A stretch of 64,000 bases of DNA, from assembly GCA_963781805.1 (NCBI GenBank), contig CAWAHF010000004.1, forward strand, positions 4,030,001 through 4,094,000, in the 5' to 3' direction. The position numbers and the translations under genes were made by a program. Under the pieces are notes generated by a model that saw only the letters and a list, made by a program, of their open reading frames with translations, had not been told where the DNA came from and did no database searches. Below, piece by piece: positions 10,367-18,936 of the stretch (position 1 is its first letter; each line of letters starts with the position of its first letter). Origin of the DNA: JAFGPL01 sp963781805. Lineage in GTDB: Bacteria > Bacteroidota > Bacteroidia > Bacteroidales > UBA10428.

Positions 10367-10632
10367 ATCATAAATCAATGTCGTTTAGTTAAGGAAATAG
10401 GATTCGACTCCACTCAGCCTGACCCATGATCATGGCTGTCATACTTAGACCTCGATAGTGATAAATCACTATTTATTAATAAGTTAACACAATAGTCAGC
10501 CTGAGCGCTGCGCCGTCGGCAAGCCTTTGGCGGCCGATGGGAGTCGAAGGCTCGTATTGAGTGTCATTAGCAGCGGTGTCGAAGTGTGTCTATTTAGTTT
10601 GTAGGTTTAACCAAACGACATTGAATCATAAA
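10367..10632. mobile_element. MITE-like element with terminal inverted repeats and an 8-bp target duplication
   Basis: The element itself runs 10375-10624 (250 bp). Its ends are 18-bp inverted repeats, TCAATGTCGTTTAGTTAA at the left and TTAACCAAACGACATTGA at the right, matching at 17 of 18 positions. The 8-mer ATCATAAA occurs immediately outside both ends (10367-10374 and 10625-10632), as expected for a target-site duplication. The interior holds no open reading frame of note. It does contain partly complementary GC-richer segments (GACTCCACTCAGCCTGAC near 10414, then GTCAGCCTGAGCG near 10496 and GGGAGTCGAAGG near 10539). It is therefore a non-autonomous element; no transposase with these ends is in the window. 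It lies between the CE15 gene and the ada-like gene. Confidence 0.75.
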
Positions 10633-10653
10633 TGAATAACAGCAAGTTTCGGA

Positions 10654-10684
10654 TTGTGGTTAGATTTTAATATTTATAATTTTG
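10654..10684 (+). promoter_or_regulatory. Bacteroidota-type promoter for the AraC/MGMT gene
   Basis: TTG at 10654-10656 and TAATTTTG at 10677-10684 are separated by 20 bases, matching the known Bacteroidota pattern of a -33 TTG and a -7 TAnnTTTG. The -7 box overlaps an upstream in-frame TTG codon at 10682, which argues that translation begins at the ATG at 10712. It sits about 30 bp outside the MITE-like element. Confidence 0.5.
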
Positions 10685-10711
10685 TTTCAGCCTAATAAAT
10701 TTCAACAAATA

Positions 10712-11554
10712 ATGATACAGGATGAATTAAATTTCAGTCGGATTACAAAAGCTATTGAGTATATTCAAACACATTTCAAATCACAACCTAACCTGGATGA
10801 AATTGCCGAAAAAGTGCATTTAAGCCCGTTCCATTTTCAACGGCTTTTTAAGGAATGGGCAGGAACAAGTCCAAAAAAGTTTTTGCAATACATCAGCATT
10901 GAATATGCAAAAAAACTATTAAATCAAAATTCAATAAATTCATTTGATGTAGCCTTTGAAACAGGTCTTTCAGGTACCAGCAGATTACATGATTTATTTG
11001 TTACGATTGAAGGCATGTCGCCTCTGGAGTACAAAAACGGAGGAAAAAATCTCCCGATAAGTTACAGTTTTGAGGAAAGTCCCTTTGGGAATATTCTTAT
11101 AGCTTCCACGCCAAAAGGTATTTGTCATTTAGCATTTGCCGATTCTAATACTGAAGCTTCAAAAATTTTGCACAATCAATTTCCAAATGCATCCCTCAGT
11201 CAGGCTACTGATGAGATTCAACAAAGTGCATTGTCGGTCTTCAAAATGGACTGGAAGAATTTAAGTCAAATAAAGCTTCACCTGAAGGGAACAGGATTTC
11301 AGTTGAAGGTTTGGGAAGCGCTTTTGAAAATACCAATGGGACGACTCTCAACATATGGAGAAATAGCTAAGGAAATTGATAATCCTGATGCAGCCAGAGC
11401 AGTAGGTTCAGCCATCGGGAATAACCCTGTAGCATATCTTATCCCTTGTCATCGGGTTATTCGATCAAGCGGTATTATTGGAGGTTATATGTGGGGATCA
11501 ACGCGCAAGGCTGCCATGATTGGATGGGAAGTCGCAAGAACAATTAACAGTTAG
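10712..11554 (+). CDS. AraC-type HTH / methylated-DNA-protein-cysteine methyltransferase fusion (Ada-like)
   Basis: The protein has 280 residues from the ATG at 10712. An AraC-type DNA-binding domain (residues about 5-100, with LDEIAEKVHLSPFHFQRLFKEW and a second helix-turn-helix) is followed by a complete MGMT domain carrying the acceptor motif PCHRV (Cys246). Upstream it has GRLSTYGEIA and the Asn-containing AVGSAIGNNP. The protein repairs O6-alkylguanine by transferring the alkyl group to its own cysteine. It lacks the N-terminal zinc domain with the Cys that senses methylphosphotriesters in E. coli Ada, so any sensing must use another trigger. This short architecture is common in Bacteroidota. 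The gene has its own promoter and stands alone. Confidence 0.92.
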   Translation: MIQDELNFSRITKAIEYIQTHFKSQPNLDEIAEKVHLSPFHFQRLFKEWAGTSPKKFLQYISIEYAKKLLNQNSINSFDVAFETGLSGTSRLHDLFVTIEGMSPLEYKNGGKNLPISYSFEESPFGNILIASTPKGICHLAFADSNTEASKILHNQFPNASLSQATDEIQQSALSVFKMDWKNLSQIKLHLKGTGFQLKVWEALLKIPMGRLSTYGEIAKEIDNPDAARAVGSAIGNNPVAYLIPCHRVIRSSGIIGGYMWGSTRKAAMIGWEVARTINS

Positions 11555-11626
11555 AGATTATATCCTTTTTGCCTCGAAATAAAATAACTACATTTGAAAC
11601 TTCTAATCTTTAACCATTATTATTTT

Positions 11627-13045
11627 ATGCAAATAAATCTGTTAAGGTTGTTGCCTATTATGTTAATTATCTTCCTAACTGACGTAGTATTTGTCAATGT
11701 GAATGCTCAAAACGATACTTCTTACTATGTGTATGTCTCCCTTAAAGGAGACAATGGGATTGCAGTTTATCAGATGAACTACCAGACAGGGGATTTGGAA
11801 AAGATTTACACCGAGCCTGTTAGCGGTGGTCCTGCCTCTCTGGCCATTGATCCGCTAGAACAACATTTGTATGTTGCCCAACGGAGTTCAAATTCTATAT
11901 CGGGTTACAATATAAACAAATCCACGGGAAGGTTAAGTTTAATCAATTCCATTGCGGCCGTTGACAATCCTGTGTATATTTCCACAGACCGAAGCGGAAG
12001 GTTTCTTTTGTCGGCTTATTACAATGCAAGCAAGGCAGCTGATTATAGCATAAAATCGGGTGGTGTGATTGAAGGGACTCCGGTTAAATCAATTTCCACG
12101 GGAATCAATCCACACGCCATATTAACTGATCCCTCAAACAGGTTTTTGTATATTTCGAATATGACAGGCAATAAAATTCAACAATTCAGTTTCGATTCGG
12201 CATCAGGAACCTTTGCAGCTCTTGAACCACCGGAAATATTACCGTCTGAGGATATTGGACCAAGGCATTTTGTTTTTCATGGTACAAAGAAAATAGTTTA
12301 CTTTGTCAATGAAACAGGCAATAGTGTTACGGCCTATCATATAAATGATACTACCGGTTGCCTGACAGAAATTCAGACAATTTCAACATTACCAGCTGAT
12401 TTTACTTCAACAAACAAAAGTGCGGATATTCATCTTACACAGGATAACAGGTTTCTTTATGCAAGCAATCGGGGTCATGAAAGCATTGCTGGTTTCCGGG
12501 TAGATTCAATTTCAGGTCTGCTGACAATCGTTGATCAATATCCGACAGTAACTTCTCCCCGCGAATTTGATATTGATCCTTCGGGCACATTTCTATATGC
12601 AGCCGGAGAAACATCTAATGATCTTGCCTGTTACCGGATAAACAAAACTACAGGAGAACTGGATTCGTTGTACACCATCTATGTTGGTAAAACCCCTTCG
12701 TGGGTGCTGGTGCTGCAATTTATTGATTCTGAACTGTCGGGAATGGAGGAGAGAAATAATTTACAGGAAATGAATGAATCCGCCGGTGTTCACCCGAATC
12801 CTTTCAGTTCGGCCTGTACCATTCAATATTTCCTTGAATACCCATCTGCGGTTAGTGTTGAAATTTATGATGCCACCAGCAGACTGGTGAAAATTTTTAA
12901 AAGTTTTTCTTACGAATCCGGCCTTCATCAGATAGAATGGGATGGAAAAGACAATGATGGTAATTTGATGGATAACGGGGTTTATTTTTGCGCAATTAAT
13001 ATTGGCGAAAAGAATAACATACTCAAGATACTTTTGATACGTTAG
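11627..13045 (+). CDS. Secreted lactonase-type beta-propeller protein with type IX sorting domain
   Basis: The protein has about 472 residues from the ATG at 11627, which gives a clean signal peptide (LLRLLPIMLIIFLTDVVFV, then NAQ); an upstream in-frame TTG at 11594 adds residues that would spoil it. Residues about 30-370 are repeats of the YVxNxxxNSVxxYxIxxxTGxLxxI type, the pattern of the seven-bladed 6-phosphogluconolactonase-like (YbhE/lactonase) propeller. Residues about 385-472 (VHPNPFSSACTIQYFL...VEIYDATSRLVK...WDGKDNDGNLMDNGVYFC) form a type A C-terminal sorting domain for type IX secretion. Inference: an exported propeller, more likely a binding or envelope protein than a cytoplasmic lactonase. 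Substrate unknown. Confidence 0.85.
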   Translation: MQINLLRLLPIMLIIFLTDVVFVNVNAQNDTSYYVYVSLKGDNGIAVYQMNYQTGDLEKIYTEPVSGGPASLAIDPLEQHLYVAQRSSNSISGYNINKSTGRLSLINSIAAVDNPVYISTDRSGRFLLSAYYNASKAADYSIKSGGVIEGTPVKSISTGINPHAILTDPSNRFLYISNMTGNKIQQFSFDSASGTFAALEPPEILPSEDIGPRHFVFHGTKKIVYFVNETGNSVTAYHINDTTGCLTEIQTISTLPADFTSTNKSADIHLTQDNRFLYASNRGHESIAGFRVDSISGLLTIVDQYPTVTSPREFDIDPSGTFLYAAGETSNDLACYRINKTTGELDSLYTIYVGKTPSWVLVLQFIDSELSGMEERNNLQEMNESAGVHPNPFSSACTIQYFLEYPSAVSVEIYDATSRLVKIFKSFSYESGLHQIEWDGKDNDGNLMDNGVYFCAINIGEKNNILKILLIR

Positions 13046-13060
13046 TCCTTTGGAGATTTA

Positions 13061-13378
13061 TTATAACATTCCCAATTCCAGTTTTGCCTCGTCAGATAAC
13101 ATAGCCGGATCCCAGGGAGGATCAAAAACAAGATTGACCTCCGCACTGCTGATACCTTCAACAGAGGCTACTTTTTCCTTCACCTCCAGCAGAAGATTAT
13201 CTGCAACCGGACAGTTCGGTGCTGTAAGGGTCATGGTAATGGTGGCTTTATCCTGATCGTCGATTTCGATATCGTAAATTAGCCCTAAATCATAGATATT
13301 AACAGGAATCTCGGGATCATATATATTTTTTAGTACCTGTACAATTTCGGTTTCTATCTGAAGCAAATTATTCTCCAT
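13061..13378 (-). CDS. DUF59/MIP18-family SUF-associated protein (SufT-like)
   Basis: The protein has 105 residues and is a compact DUF59 domain: NIYDPEIPVNIYDLGLIYDIEI, then LTAPNCPVADNLL with the conserved Cys, then VNLVFDPPWDPAML. Members aid maturation or transfer of Fe-S clusters. It is the last gene of the SUF cluster, 11 bp downstream of sufE, the usual position in Bacteroidota. Its 3' end faces the beta-propeller gene with a 15-bp convergent gap. The gene name sufT is used for related proteins but is not certain here. Confidence 0.88.
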   Translation of the reverse strand: MENNLLQIETEIVQVLKNIYDPEIPVNIYDLGLIYDIEIDDQDKATITMTLTAPNCPVADNLLLEVKEKVASVEGISSAEVNLVFDPPWDPAMLSDEAKLELGML

Positions 13379-13389
13379 TTCTAATCCTC

Positions 13390-13824
13390 CTAGGTATTTG
13401 CTTTATTTTTAGCATTGTAGGCAATGGCATATAGTTTCATTTGTTTTAGCATTGCCAGTAAACCATTTGATCGTGTTGGAGATAAATTCTGCCGCAAACC
13501 TATTGCATCAATGAAATATAAATCCGCATTCATAATTTCCTCAGGTTTGCGATTTGAAAGAATCCTGATAAGCAAAGCAATAATTCCCTTAGTAATAATT
13601 GCATCGCTGTCGGCCGAAAATCTAATGGCATTATCCACATATTCTGCATTGAGCCACACTTTCGACTGACATCCGTTTATGATATATTCATTATTCTTAA
13701 ATTTCGGATCTATCAATGGAAGATCTTTACTCAACTCAATCAAATAGTTATATTTATCCATCCAGTCGTCATACAATTCAAATTCTGAAATTATTTCTTC
13801 CTGGACTTCGTTTAATGTTTTCAC
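13390..13824 (-). CDS. sufE: SufE sulfur acceptor
   Basis: The protein has 144 residues. The acceptor cysteine is Cys52 in the loop motif INGCQSKVW, and the C-terminal IGLRQNLSPTRSNGLLAML helix region matches the SufE family. SufE takes persulfide sulfur from SufS and passes it to the SufBCD scaffold. The start appears to be GTG at 13824, since no ATG lies in frame just upstream. It is 133 bp downstream of sufS and 11 bp upstream of the DUF59 gene, within the suf operon. Confidence 0.93.
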   Translation of the reverse strand: MKTLNEVQEEIISEFELYDDWMDKYNYLIELSKDLPLIDPKFKNNEYIINGCQSKVWLNAEYVDNAIRFSADSDAIITKGIIALLIRILSNRKPEEIMNADLYFIDAIGLRQNLSPTRSNGLLAMLKQMKLYAIAYNAKNKANT

Positions 13825-13957
13825 TCTTGAAACAATTAATTTTAAAACAAGTTCGAAAATATATACTGATACTTAATAGATTTGCGAATGCAAAGATAAT
13901 TAGTATCAGTTATACCGCCATTTTATTTTCATAATTTAAAATGAAGGCGGTAAAAAA

Positions 13958-15178
13958 TTATCCGAACATCTCCTTAACCTTTTGTATGGCTGCACAAAGC
14001 ATATCAATTTCCTCTTTTGTATTGTACATTGCAAGCGAAGCCCTTACGGTGCCTTCAATACCATACCGTTGCATAAGAGGCTGGGCACAATGTGTTCCTG
14101 TTCTTACGGCGACTCCCAGCTTATCAATAACCATACCGGTATCTGAAAAATGAATCTTATCCACAAGAAATGAGAGGATAGAAGATTTGTTTACGGAATT
14201 ACCAAAAATTTTGATATCTCCCAAGTCATTCAATCGTTTCGTGGCATATGACAAAAGTTCATGTTCGTAGGCCGCAATTTCGGAAAGGCCGGTAGAGGAG
14301 ATATAATTTAGCGCTGCACCAAGCCCGATGGCACCTATATAGTTGGTTGTTCCTGCTTCGAACTTTAAAGGAATGGGCTGATAAGTTGTTTTCTCAAAGG
14401 TAACCCTGTCAACCATATCACCTCCTCCCTGGTAGGGAGGTATTTCTTCCAGCCATTTTTCTTTTCCGTATAAAACTCCAATTCCGGTAGGGCCATAAGC
14501 TTTGTGACCCGAAAATACCAGGAAATCACAATCCAGTTTTACAACATCCAAAGAAGTATGCTGAACAGATTGAGCTGCATCAATAAGTACCGGGACATTT
14601 CTTTTATGGGCAATTTCAATGATTTTTTCGATAGGATTGATCGTGCCCAGCACGTTTGAAATATGAGTCACTGAAATGAGCCTGGTTTTTTCTGTAATGA
14701 GATTTTCAAATTCTTCCAATATCAGTTCACCGGTATCTGTAATTGGTGCAATTTTCAGCAGTGCGCTTTTTCGTTCGCACAACATTTGCCACGGTACGAT
14801 ATTGGCATGATGCTCCATGGTTGAAATAATGATTTCGTCTCCCGGTCTGACATATTTTTCACCAAAAGAAAAGGCAACTGTGTTTATAGAACCTGTAGTA
14901 CCGCTAGTAAAAACTATTTCTGAAGAATTTTTAGCCCCGATATAGTGTTGAACAATTTTTCTTGCATTTTCGTATTCTTCGGTTGCCGATTCACTCAAAA
15001 AATGAATTCCCCTGTGAATACTACTGTTTTGTTGGGTGTAGAACTGGTTAATACATTCTATTACCTGAATGGGTTTTTGGGTAGTCGCTCCATTGTCGAG
15101 GTACACCAAAGGTTTATTATACACCTTTTGCTGCAGAATCGGAAAATCTTCTCTGACTTTTTTAATATCAAAATTCAC
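13958..15178 (-). CDS. sufS: SufS cysteine desulfurase
   Basis: The 406 residues form a full-length PLP enzyme. The Schiff-base lysine is Lys226 in FSGHKAYGPTG and the persulfide cysteine is Cys364 in RTGTHCAQP; the RTGTHC motif marks the SufS (group II) type. The enzyme releases sulfur from cysteine as persulfide and hands it to SufE. Start codon is GTG at 15178. It lies 22 bp downstream of sufD and is transcribed with it. Confidence 0.95.
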   Translation of the reverse strand: MNFDIKKVREDFPILQQKVYNKPLVYLDNGATTQKPIQVIECINQFYTQQNSSIHRGIHFLSESATEEYENARKIVQHYIGAKNSSEIVFTSGTTGSINTVAFSFGEKYVRPGDEIIISTMEHHANIVPWQMLCERKSALLKIAPITDTGELILEEFENLITEKTRLISVTHISNVLGTINPIEKIIEIAHKRNVPVLIDAAQSVQHTSLDVVKLDCDFLVFSGHKAYGPTGIGVLYGKEKWLEEIPPYQGGGDMVDRVTFEKTTYQPIPLKFEAGTTNYIGAIGLGAALNYISSTGLSEIAAYEHELLSYATKRLNDLGDIKIFGNSVNKSSILSFLVDKIHFSDTGMVIDKLGVAVRTGTHCAQPLMQRYGIEGTVRASLAMYNTKEEIDMLCAAIQKVKEMFG

Positions 15179-15200
15179 AGTACTATTTTTTATTATTTAA

Positions 15201-16565
15201 TTATCCGCAATGAATTTCACATTCGTTGCATTTGGAAAGTTCACCCTTTAACCGTTTATCAACGAGATCTATTACTCTTTCCTTTAAGTGGGTCGTGCTG
15301 ATATTTTTAACAATATCGTCAGCGAAAGCATACATAAGCAAATGACGGGCTTCTTTTTCAGGAATACCTCTGCTTCGTAAATAAAACATAGCATCACCGT
15401 CTAGTTGTCCTGCTGTTGCACCATGACTGCACTTTACATCATCGGCATAAATTTCGAGTTGAGGTTTACTGTTAATTCTTGCAGTAGGTGAAAGCAATAT
15501 ATTGTTATTTTTTTGATAAGCCAATGTTTTCTGAGCATCTCTTGCTACATATATTTTTCCGTTAAAAGCGCCTGATGCATTTCCATCTAAAATACCTTTA
15601 AATAGCTGATTACTGTTGCAAAATGGTTTTGCATGATTTACTGACATATAATTTGAAATATGTTGATTTCCGTCAGCTATAAATAATCCGTAGGTATGAT
15701 TTTCTGATCTTTCTCCATTAAGATTTACAAACGTATTATTTCGGATAAATCCGCCATGCAGTGAAATAATATTTGAAACTACACTGCTTCCGGTCTCTTG
15801 TTGAATATGTGTGTTGGAAACCTGTGAGGACATGTCGTTCTCATTCTGAAGCATAGTGTATTCAACTTTTGAAGAATCATCGGCATAAATTTCAGAAAGC
15901 GAATTTGTAAAATAATTCTTTTTGCACAATGTATGGTCGCATACGATGAAATGAGCTTCTGAATTTTTACCGATAATCATCAGGTTTCTGCGGGTAATTC
16001 TCAAATTTTTAAAAGAATAACTGAGATTTATAATCTGAATGGGTTTGTCGATTTTAATATTATCGGGTACATAAACAAAAACACCATCCTGGGCAAAAAA
16101 AGTATTTAATGCCGCAAGACTATCATCGGATGTATTTACATAATTGCCATAATGTTTATTAAAAATATCCGGAAAATTAACCGACGCCTGGGCAAGACTT
16201 GTTACAATAACTCCCTCTGGCAGATTGGCTGGTCTGTTGTCGTGGTAATAAAATCCGTTCAATACCAGAATAACATGTGTATCGAGTTCCGGGATGTCGC
16301 ATTTGAAAATATCCGGTAAATTCACTTTAAAGGTATCGGCTGAAAATTCGGTGTTAAAATCACCCTTAAGCACCGGTATCAGGTTTGTATATTTGTATGC
16401 TTCAATTTTTCGTGTAGGTATACCAAGCCGGCTAAAATTTGTCAATGCCTTGCTTCTGGCGAGTTTAATCCGATCACCCACATTTGCATCGATCAGCGAT
16501 TTGTTATCCTGAAATAATTTTATCAGATATTCTTTCAATTGTAATATATTATCTGTTTCAGCCAT
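15201..16565 (-). CDS. sufD: SufD, Fe-S scaffold subunit
   Basis: The protein has 454 residues with the SufB/SufD beta-helix core. Family signatures include KAYKYTNL near the N-terminus, HTYGLFIADGNQHISN and the C-terminal KCSHGATAGQLDGDAMFYLRSRGI. SufD pairs with SufB and SufC in the complex that builds Fe-S clusters and is linked to iron entry. The last residues (CNECEIHCG) contain three Cys. It sits 9 bp after sufC in a clear operon. Confidence 0.93.
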   Translation of the reverse strand: MAETDNILQLKEYLIKLFQDNKSLIDANVGDRIKLARSKALTNFSRLGIPTRKIEAYKYTNLIPVLKGDFNTEFSADTFKVNLPDIFKCDIPELDTHVILVLNGFYYHDNRPANLPEGVIVTSLAQASVNFPDIFNKHYGNYVNTSDDSLAALNTFFAQDGVFVYVPDNIKIDKPIQIINLSYSFKNLRITRRNLMIIGKNSEAHFIVCDHTLCKKNYFTNSLSEIYADDSSKVEYTMLQNENDMSSQVSNTHIQQETGSSVVSNIISLHGGFIRNNTFVNLNGERSENHTYGLFIADGNQHISNYMSVNHAKPFCNSNQLFKGILDGNASGAFNGKIYVARDAQKTLAYQKNNNILLSPTARINSKPQLEIYADDVKCSHGATAGQLDGDAMFYLRSRGIPEKEARHLLMYAFADDIVKNISTTHLKERVIDLVDKRLKGELSKCNECEIHCG

Positions 16566-16574
16566 GAATTTACG

Positions 16575-17324
16575 TTATTCTATTTCTGCTTTTAACCAAT
16601 CATATCCTCTTTCTTCTAATTCAAGAGCCAGCTCTTTACCGCTGGATCTCACAATAGAACCCTTAAGCAATACGTGAACATAATCGGGAATGATGTATTC
16701 AAGAAGTCGCTGGTAATGAGTAATAACAATGGTAGCATTTTCGTTGGTTTTTAACCTGTTTACACCGTTGGCTACAACTTTCAGGGCATCAATATCCAGA
16801 CCGGAATCGGTTTCGTCGAGTATGGATAATCTGGGGTCGAGCATTGCCATCTGAAAAATTTCGTTTTTCTTTTTTTCTCCACCTGAAAAACCTTCATTTA
16901 CCGAACGATTTGTTAGATTAGACTGTAATCCGACAAGCTCTATTTTTTCCCGCATCATTTTAAGAAACTCAGATGCTGAAATAGGTCCCTGTTCATTGTA
17001 TTTTCTTTTTTCGTTAATCGCAGTCTTAAGGAAATTTACCATCGTTACTCCTGGAATTTCAACCGGATATTGAAAGCCTAAAAAGATTCCTTTATGGGCT
17101 CGTTCTTCCGGACTCATTTCCAGGAGATCTTCTCCAAGATATGTAATTGTACCCTCGGTAACATGATACAAATCTCTTCCGGCAAGCACAGATGCAAGGG
17201 TGCTTTTTCCCGAGCCGTTGGGCCCCATAATAGCATGAACTTCTCCGGCTTTCACCGTAAGATCAATTCCCTTTAAAATCTGTTTTCCTTCTATTTCAAC
17301 TTTTAAATTTTCAATTTTCAACAT
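16575..17324 (-). CDS. sufC: SufC, ABC-type ATPase of Fe-S assembly
   Basis: The protein has 249 residues. Walker A is GPNGSGKST (34-42), the signature motif is FSGGEKKKNE with the SufC-specific KKKNE, and Walker B with the catalytic Glu is LSILDETDSGLD, followed by the H-loop VITHYQRLL. No membrane segments are present, as expected for this soluble ATPase. It energises conformational change in SufB-SufD. It lies 22 bp downstream of sufB and 9 bp upstream of sufD. Confidence 0.96.
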   Translation of the reverse strand: MLKIENLKVEIEGKQILKGIDLTVKAGEVHAIMGPNGSGKSTLASVLAGRDLYHVTEGTITYLGEDLLEMSPEERAHKGIFLGFQYPVEIPGVTMVNFLKTAINEKRKYNEQGPISASEFLKMMREKIELVGLQSNLTNRSVNEGFSGGEKKKNEIFQMAMLDPRLSILDETDSGLDIDALKVVANGVNRLKTNENATIVITHYQRLLEYIIPDYVHVLLKGSIVRSSGKELALELEERGYDWLKAEIE

Positions 17325-17346
17325 AAAAAATCAATTTTGAATGAAT

Positions 17347-18795
17347 TTAACCAACACTTCCTTCAAGACTTATCTGAAGTAACTTCTGTGCTTCAACTGC
17401 AAATTCCATCGGGAGTTTACTCAATACCTCTCTGGCATACCCGTTTACTATCAATCCAATAGCTGCTTCGGTATCAATTCCCCGCTGGTTGCAATAAAAT
17501 ATCTGGTCTTCCCCTATTTTGGAAGTTGTTGCTTCGTGTTCAATAATAGCTGTATCATTTTCAATTTCAAGGTAAGGGAACGTATGCGCGCCACATTTGT
17601 CTCCCAGCAAAAGGGAGTCACACTGTGAAAAATTTCTGGAATTTGCCGCGTTTTTGGAAACTTTTACAAGTCCCCGGTAACTGTTATTACTCTTACCTGC
17701 CGATATTCCTTTCGAAATAATTGTACTTTTTGTATTCTTCCCGATATGAATCATTTTGGTACCTGTATCTGCCTGCTGATAATTGTTGGTTACAGCTACA
17801 GAATAGAATTCACCGGTGGAATTGTTTCCTTTCAGAATGCAACTAGGATATTTCCAGGTAATGGCGGAACCCGTTTCCACTTGCGTCCATGAGATTTTTG
17901 AATTGTCTCCTTTACATATTCCCCGTTTCGTAACAAAATTGAATACGCCGCCTTTACCGTTTTTATCCCCGGGATACCAGTTTTGTACGGTCGAATATTT
18001 TACTTCTGCGTTTTCGAGCGCTATAATTTCTACAATGGCAGCATGCAACTGGTTTTCATCACGCATGGGAGCTGTGCATCCTTCAAGATAACTAACATAG
18101 CTGTCTTCTTCTGCAATTATCAGGGTACGTTCAAACTGGCCGGTATTTGCTGCATTAATTCTGAAATAAGTCGACAATTCCATGGGGCAACGCACCCCTT
18201 TTGGTATGAAACAGAAGGAACCGTCGCTGAAAACAGCAGAATTAAGAGAAGCAAAAAAGTTATCTGTATAGGGTACAACCGTACCCATGTATTTTTTAAC
18301 CAAATCAGGATGTTCTCTGACAGCTTCGCTAAACGAACAAAAAATAATACCTAGTTCCGCCAGCGTTTCACGAAAGGTTGTTTTCACAGAGATACTATCC
18401 ATTACAGCATCCACAGCAACTCCTGAAAGGCGTTTTTGTTCGTCCAGAGGAATACCAAGCCTGGCAAAGGTTTTTAAAAGTTCAGGATCCACTTCATCAA
18501 GGCTGGATAGCGATACTTTTTGCCTTGGTGCAGCATAGTATATAATGTCCTGGTACTTTATTTCCGGAACAACCAAATGAGCCCAATGGGGCATTTTCAT
18601 GGTTTGCCAGTGACGGAAGGATTTCAGTCTGAATTCGAGCATAAAATCCGGTTCATTTTTCTTTGCAGAAATCAATCGGATAATATCTTCATTCAATCCT
18701 TTTGGAAGTGTATCTATCTCGATGTCAGTAACAAAACCGTATTTGTAGTCATCTTCTGTAAGCTCTGTCAATATTTTGTTCTGATCATTTTCCAT
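17347..18795 (-). CDS. sufB: SufB, Fe-S scaffold
   Basis: The protein has 482 residues and is the first gene of the suf operon. Hallmarks are KGVRCPMELSTYFRINA, the SYVSYLEGCTAP motif, a NFVTKRG strand and the C-terminal QCDSLLLGDKCGAHTFPYLE segment with conserved Cys and His, where the nascent cluster forms. Start is the ATG at 18795. A TATATTTG box lies about 75 bp upstream (18869-18876, minus strand), but no well-spaced -33 TTG accompanies it. No sufA or IscR-like regulator is in the cluster, so control cannot be read here. Confidence 0.95.
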   Translation of the reverse strand: MENDQNKILTELTEDDYKYGFVTDIEIDTLPKGLNEDIIRLISAKKNEPDFMLEFRLKSFRHWQTMKMPHWAHLVVPEIKYQDIIYYAAPRQKVSLSSLDEVDPELLKTFARLGIPLDEQKRLSGVAVDAVMDSISVKTTFRETLAELGIIFCSFSEAVREHPDLVKKYMGTVVPYTDNFFASLNSAVFSDGSFCFIPKGVRCPMELSTYFRINAANTGQFERTLIIAEEDSYVSYLEGCTAPMRDENQLHAAIVEIIALENAEVKYSTVQNWYPGDKNGKGGVFNFVTKRGICKGDNSKISWTQVETGSAITWKYPSCILKGNNSTGEFYSVAVTNNYQQADTGTKMIHIGKNTKSTIISKGISAGKSNNSYRGLVKVSKNAANSRNFSQCDSLLLGDKCGAHTFPYLEIENDTAIIEHEATTSKIGEDQIFYCNQRGIDTEAAIGLIVNGYAREVLSKLPMEFAVEAQKLLQISLEGSVG

Positions 18796-18936
18796 ACGTT
18801 AACTATTAATATAATAAACAAATTATTTTAATCAAAATACTGTTTATTTAGATTAATTATAAATAGTACAAATATACAAAATCTATTTTAATAAATCCTG
18901 ATATTTGCCAGGTTTAACAATATTTTGGAGTGTATA

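Noticed and set aside
18869..18876. A TATATTTG box upstream of sufB as a promoter
   Set aside because: The -7 motif fits the Bacteroidota pattern, but no TTG lies 19-21 bases further upstream, so it is mentioned only under sufB.
18796..18936. A TPP riboswitch in front of thiL
   Set aside because: No THI-box motifs were found in the 141-bp gap; only AT-rich promoter-like sequence is present.
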